Part shown: piece by piece, positions 5,715 to 6,927 of the stretch | Position numbering within the stretch: the stretch's first letter is position 1 | Layout: each line of letters starts with the position of its first letter | Assembly: GCA_027346035.1 (NCBI GenBank) | Contig: DAIESZ010000095.1 | Coordinates: forward strand, 1-6,927 | Direction: 5' to 3' | Source of the DNA: Propionibacteriaceae bacterium | GTDB lineage: Bacteria; Actinomycetota; Actinomycetes; Propionibacteriales; Propionibacteriaceae | DNA length: 6,927 nucleotides | The notes under the pieces: model-generated | Told to the model about the DNA's origin: nothing | Seen by the model: only the letters and a program-made list of their open reading frames with translations | Databases searched by the model: none | Position numbers and translations under genes: made by a program

Positions 5715-6526
5715 CAATGCCTCCGGTAGATCGTGAGTGCGTTCGTCTCCGCGACCGCGTGTCGGTCCCGCTCGGGAAGCATCGCGACGACCCGCGCGCA
5801 CCAGTCGAAGCCCGGGTCGCTGACCGGCCAGTCGGATCCGGCCAGGCACCGTCCCGGCCCGAAACAGCCGATCGCGTGCCCCACGATCGGCGCGAACCAC
5901 GCGTCGAGCTGCTCCGCGTCGCGGCACTCGGCCGGTAGCCCCGACAGCTTGCAGTGGACCCCGGGGATCTCGGCCAGGCGTGCCAGGTCGGCCCGCCAGC
6001 GGTCGACAGCCCCCGGGTCCCCGACCGGGGGCTTGCCCATGTGGTCGAGGACGATGGTGGCCTCGGGTGCCGAGTCCAGGAGACGGTGGAGGGCCGGCAG
6101 TTGACCGGCCCGGACGCAGGCATCGAAGGGAATGCCGCGGCGCGCCAGCTCACCCAGGGCGGCCACGAGCATGCCCGGACACGAGGACAGCAGCGTGGTG
6201 TCCTGCAACAGGTGCCGCACGCCGACGAATCCCGGAAGCGTCTGCAGCGCGTCGAGGGTCGCGCCCAGGTCGTCGCGCGTGAGGTCCACCGCCGCGACGA
6301 ACCCGTGAACCGCGGGGTGGCTCGTCGCCAACGCGGCGAACCACCGCGTCTCCCCCTCGACGTCGCGCGGGTCGACGTTCGCCTCGACGAGAACGACCCG
6401 GCGCCCGTCCGCGGTTCGCGCGTCCAGCTCCCGTCCAGTGAGTGGGCGGTGCAGCCGTGGTTCGTCATCCAGCCACGAGTACCTCAGGTGCATCGTGTCC
6501 CACAGATGCAGGTGGGCATCGATCAT
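5714..6526 (-). CDS. Amidohydrolase-family L-fuconolactonase
   Basis: A 270-residue member of the amidohydrolase_2 / COG3618 group, a TIM-barrel family that includes L-fucono-1,5-lactonases of about 270-290 residues. It hydrolyses the lactone made by the fucose dehydrogenase to L-fuconate. Seen: the N-terminal HxH in MIDAHLHLWD (His5, His7); VEANVD at 47-52; GVRHLLQD near 102-109 (Arg104, His105); LDHMGKP at 160-166 (His162); KLSGL at 193-197; and AGSDWPV at 229-235, with the conserved late-strand Asp232. All the main family positions are kept, so it should be active. Related members act on 2-pyrone-4,6-dicarboxylate or other sugar lactones; context selects L-fuconolactone. The ATG at 6526 overlaps the fucU stop as ATGA. 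The upstream purine stretch GGTGGG, 6 bases away, is a weak ribosome site, so translation is probably coupled to fucU. Confidence 0.9.
   Translation of the reverse strand: MIDAHLHLWDTMHLRYSWLDDEPRLHRPLTGRELDARTADGRRVVLVEANVDPRDVEGETRWFAALATSHPAVHGFVAAVDLTRDDLGATLDALQTLPGFVGVRHLLQDTTLLSSCPGMLVAALGELARRGIPFDACVRAGQLPALHRLLDSAPEATIVLDHMGKPPVGDPGAVDRWRADLARLAEIPGVHCKLSGLPAECRDAEQLDAWFAPIVGHAIGCFGPGRCLAGSDWPVSDPGFDWCARVVAMLPERDRHAVAETNALTIYRRH
5720..5724 (-). promoter_or_regulatory. Shine-Dalgarno site of the AKR gene
   Basis: The minus strand reads GGAGG 5 bases before the ATG at 5714, inside the last codons of the lactonase gene. It fixes the AKR start and rules out the longer open frame beginning at 5927. 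Confidence 0.85.
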
Positions 6527-6927
6527 GGAACGCCCACCGTCACGAGCAGGTTCGAATAGGGACGCGTCTCTCCGGTGGCGATCACCACGGAGACCGAGCG
6601 CGCCTGGCACGCCTCGTAGAACGCGAACCGCTCGGCTCCCTGCCAGGACATCTGCTTCCCACCCCCGTGCCGGTGAGCGGACAGGGCGGCCTGGTACTCC
6701 GCCACGGAGTCCGACGCGAGCCCGCGGGCGTCCTGCATGTACAGGGCCGACTCGAGATGACAGGCGTCCGCGACCAACTCGATGACATCCTTCGCCGCCA
6801 CCAGCCCGGCGGCCACGTTCAGATGGATGCGGGTGGCCGAGGGGTTCGCCCCGACATCGTGCGGGTACAGCGCGTCCGCCACGAGAATCTGCGAGCCGTG
6901 GCCGGCCCGGGCGAGCGCGGCGAGGAG
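6523..6927 (-). CDS. fucU: L-fucose mutarotase (RbsD/FucU family), N-terminus cut by the window edge
   Basis: Interconverts the alpha and beta anomers of L-fucose in the cytoplasm. RbsD/FucU proteins are usually about 140-150 residues and form ring-shaped oligomers. The frame is open to the last base, giving 134 residues; the GTG at 6882 is an internal valine codon, so only about 10-12 residues should be missing. Seen from the edge inward: ALARAGHGSQILVADALYP, matching the LA..GHGDEI..SDA.FP region of E. coli FucU with its catalytic histidine. Near the C-terminus come RFAFYEACQ and VIATGETRPYSNLL, matching RFAFYERAQ and VITGERAKYGNILL with the active-site tyrosine. The FAFYE segment is FucU-like rather than RbsD-like, favouring fucose over ribose. 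The stop overlaps the lactonase start by 4 bases. Its own start, ribosome site and promoter lie outside the window. Confidence 0.95.
   Translation of the reverse strand, partial: LLAALARAGHGSQILVADALYPHDVGANPSATRIHLNVAAGLVAAKDVIELVADACHLESALYMQDARGLASDSVAEYQAALSAHRHGGGKQMSWQGAERFAFYEACQARSVSVVIATGETRPYSNLLVTVGVP

Noticed and set aside
1..6927. Search for CRISPR repeats, IS ends, tRNA genes, toxin-antitoxin or defence modules
   Set aside because: No regularly spaced repeats, terminal inverted repeats, cloverleaf-like sequence or defence-type domains were seen. Nearly all of the window is accounted for by eight enzyme-like genes.

Overview
The window is gene-dense, very GC-rich DNA with strong G/C third-position bias. 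It looks like a chromosomal segment from a high-GC actinomycete-type bacterium. That reading rests on composition, clear Shine-Dalgarno sites and a DUF664/DinB-type protein of the mycothiol-associated kind. The sequence does not identify a genus. Protein names come from recognised motifs and remembered family sequences, not from a database search.

Layout. From the left edge to position 1134, on the + strand, lies the C-terminal four-fifths of a class II fumarase (fumC). It converges, across a 13-base gap holding a possible hairpin, on a minus-strand gene series that fills the rest of the window. Read in transcription order (right to left), the series is: L-fucose mutarotase fucU (its first few codons lie outside the window), an amidohydrolase-family L-fuconolactonase, an aldo/keto reductase that is probably L-fucose dehydrogenase, a fumarylacetoacetate-hydrolase-family protein that is probably 2,4-diketo-3-deoxy-L-fuconate hydrolase, a short-chain dehydrogenase that is probably 2-keto-3-deoxy-L-fuconate 4-dehydrogenase, a GH29 alpha-L-fucosidase without a signal peptide, and a small DinB/DUF664 protein. 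The first five are packed with overlaps of 1 to 4 bases or a 1-base gap. The fucosidase follows after 137 noncoding bases that contain a perfect 8+8 palindrome, and the DinB gene follows after 89 bases.

How the genes work together. They describe the oxidative, non-phosphorylating L-fucose route. Fucosides are cleaved inside the cell by GH29 and anomers are equilibrated by FucU. L-fucose is oxidised to the lactone by the AKR, and the lactone is opened to L-fuconate by the amidohydrolase. After dehydration, the 2-keto-3-deoxy acid is oxidised by the SDR and split by the FAH protein to pyruvate and L-lactate. The dehydratase step (an enolase-superfamily L-fuconate dehydratase in known pathways) is not in the window. 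Together with a transporter and regulator, it is expected beyond the right edge.

No mobile element, CRISPR array, RNA gene or defence system is visible. The window is a well-ordered catabolic operon rather than a wholly unknown system. The least explained parts are the palindrome before the fucosidase and the role of the terminal DinB gene.
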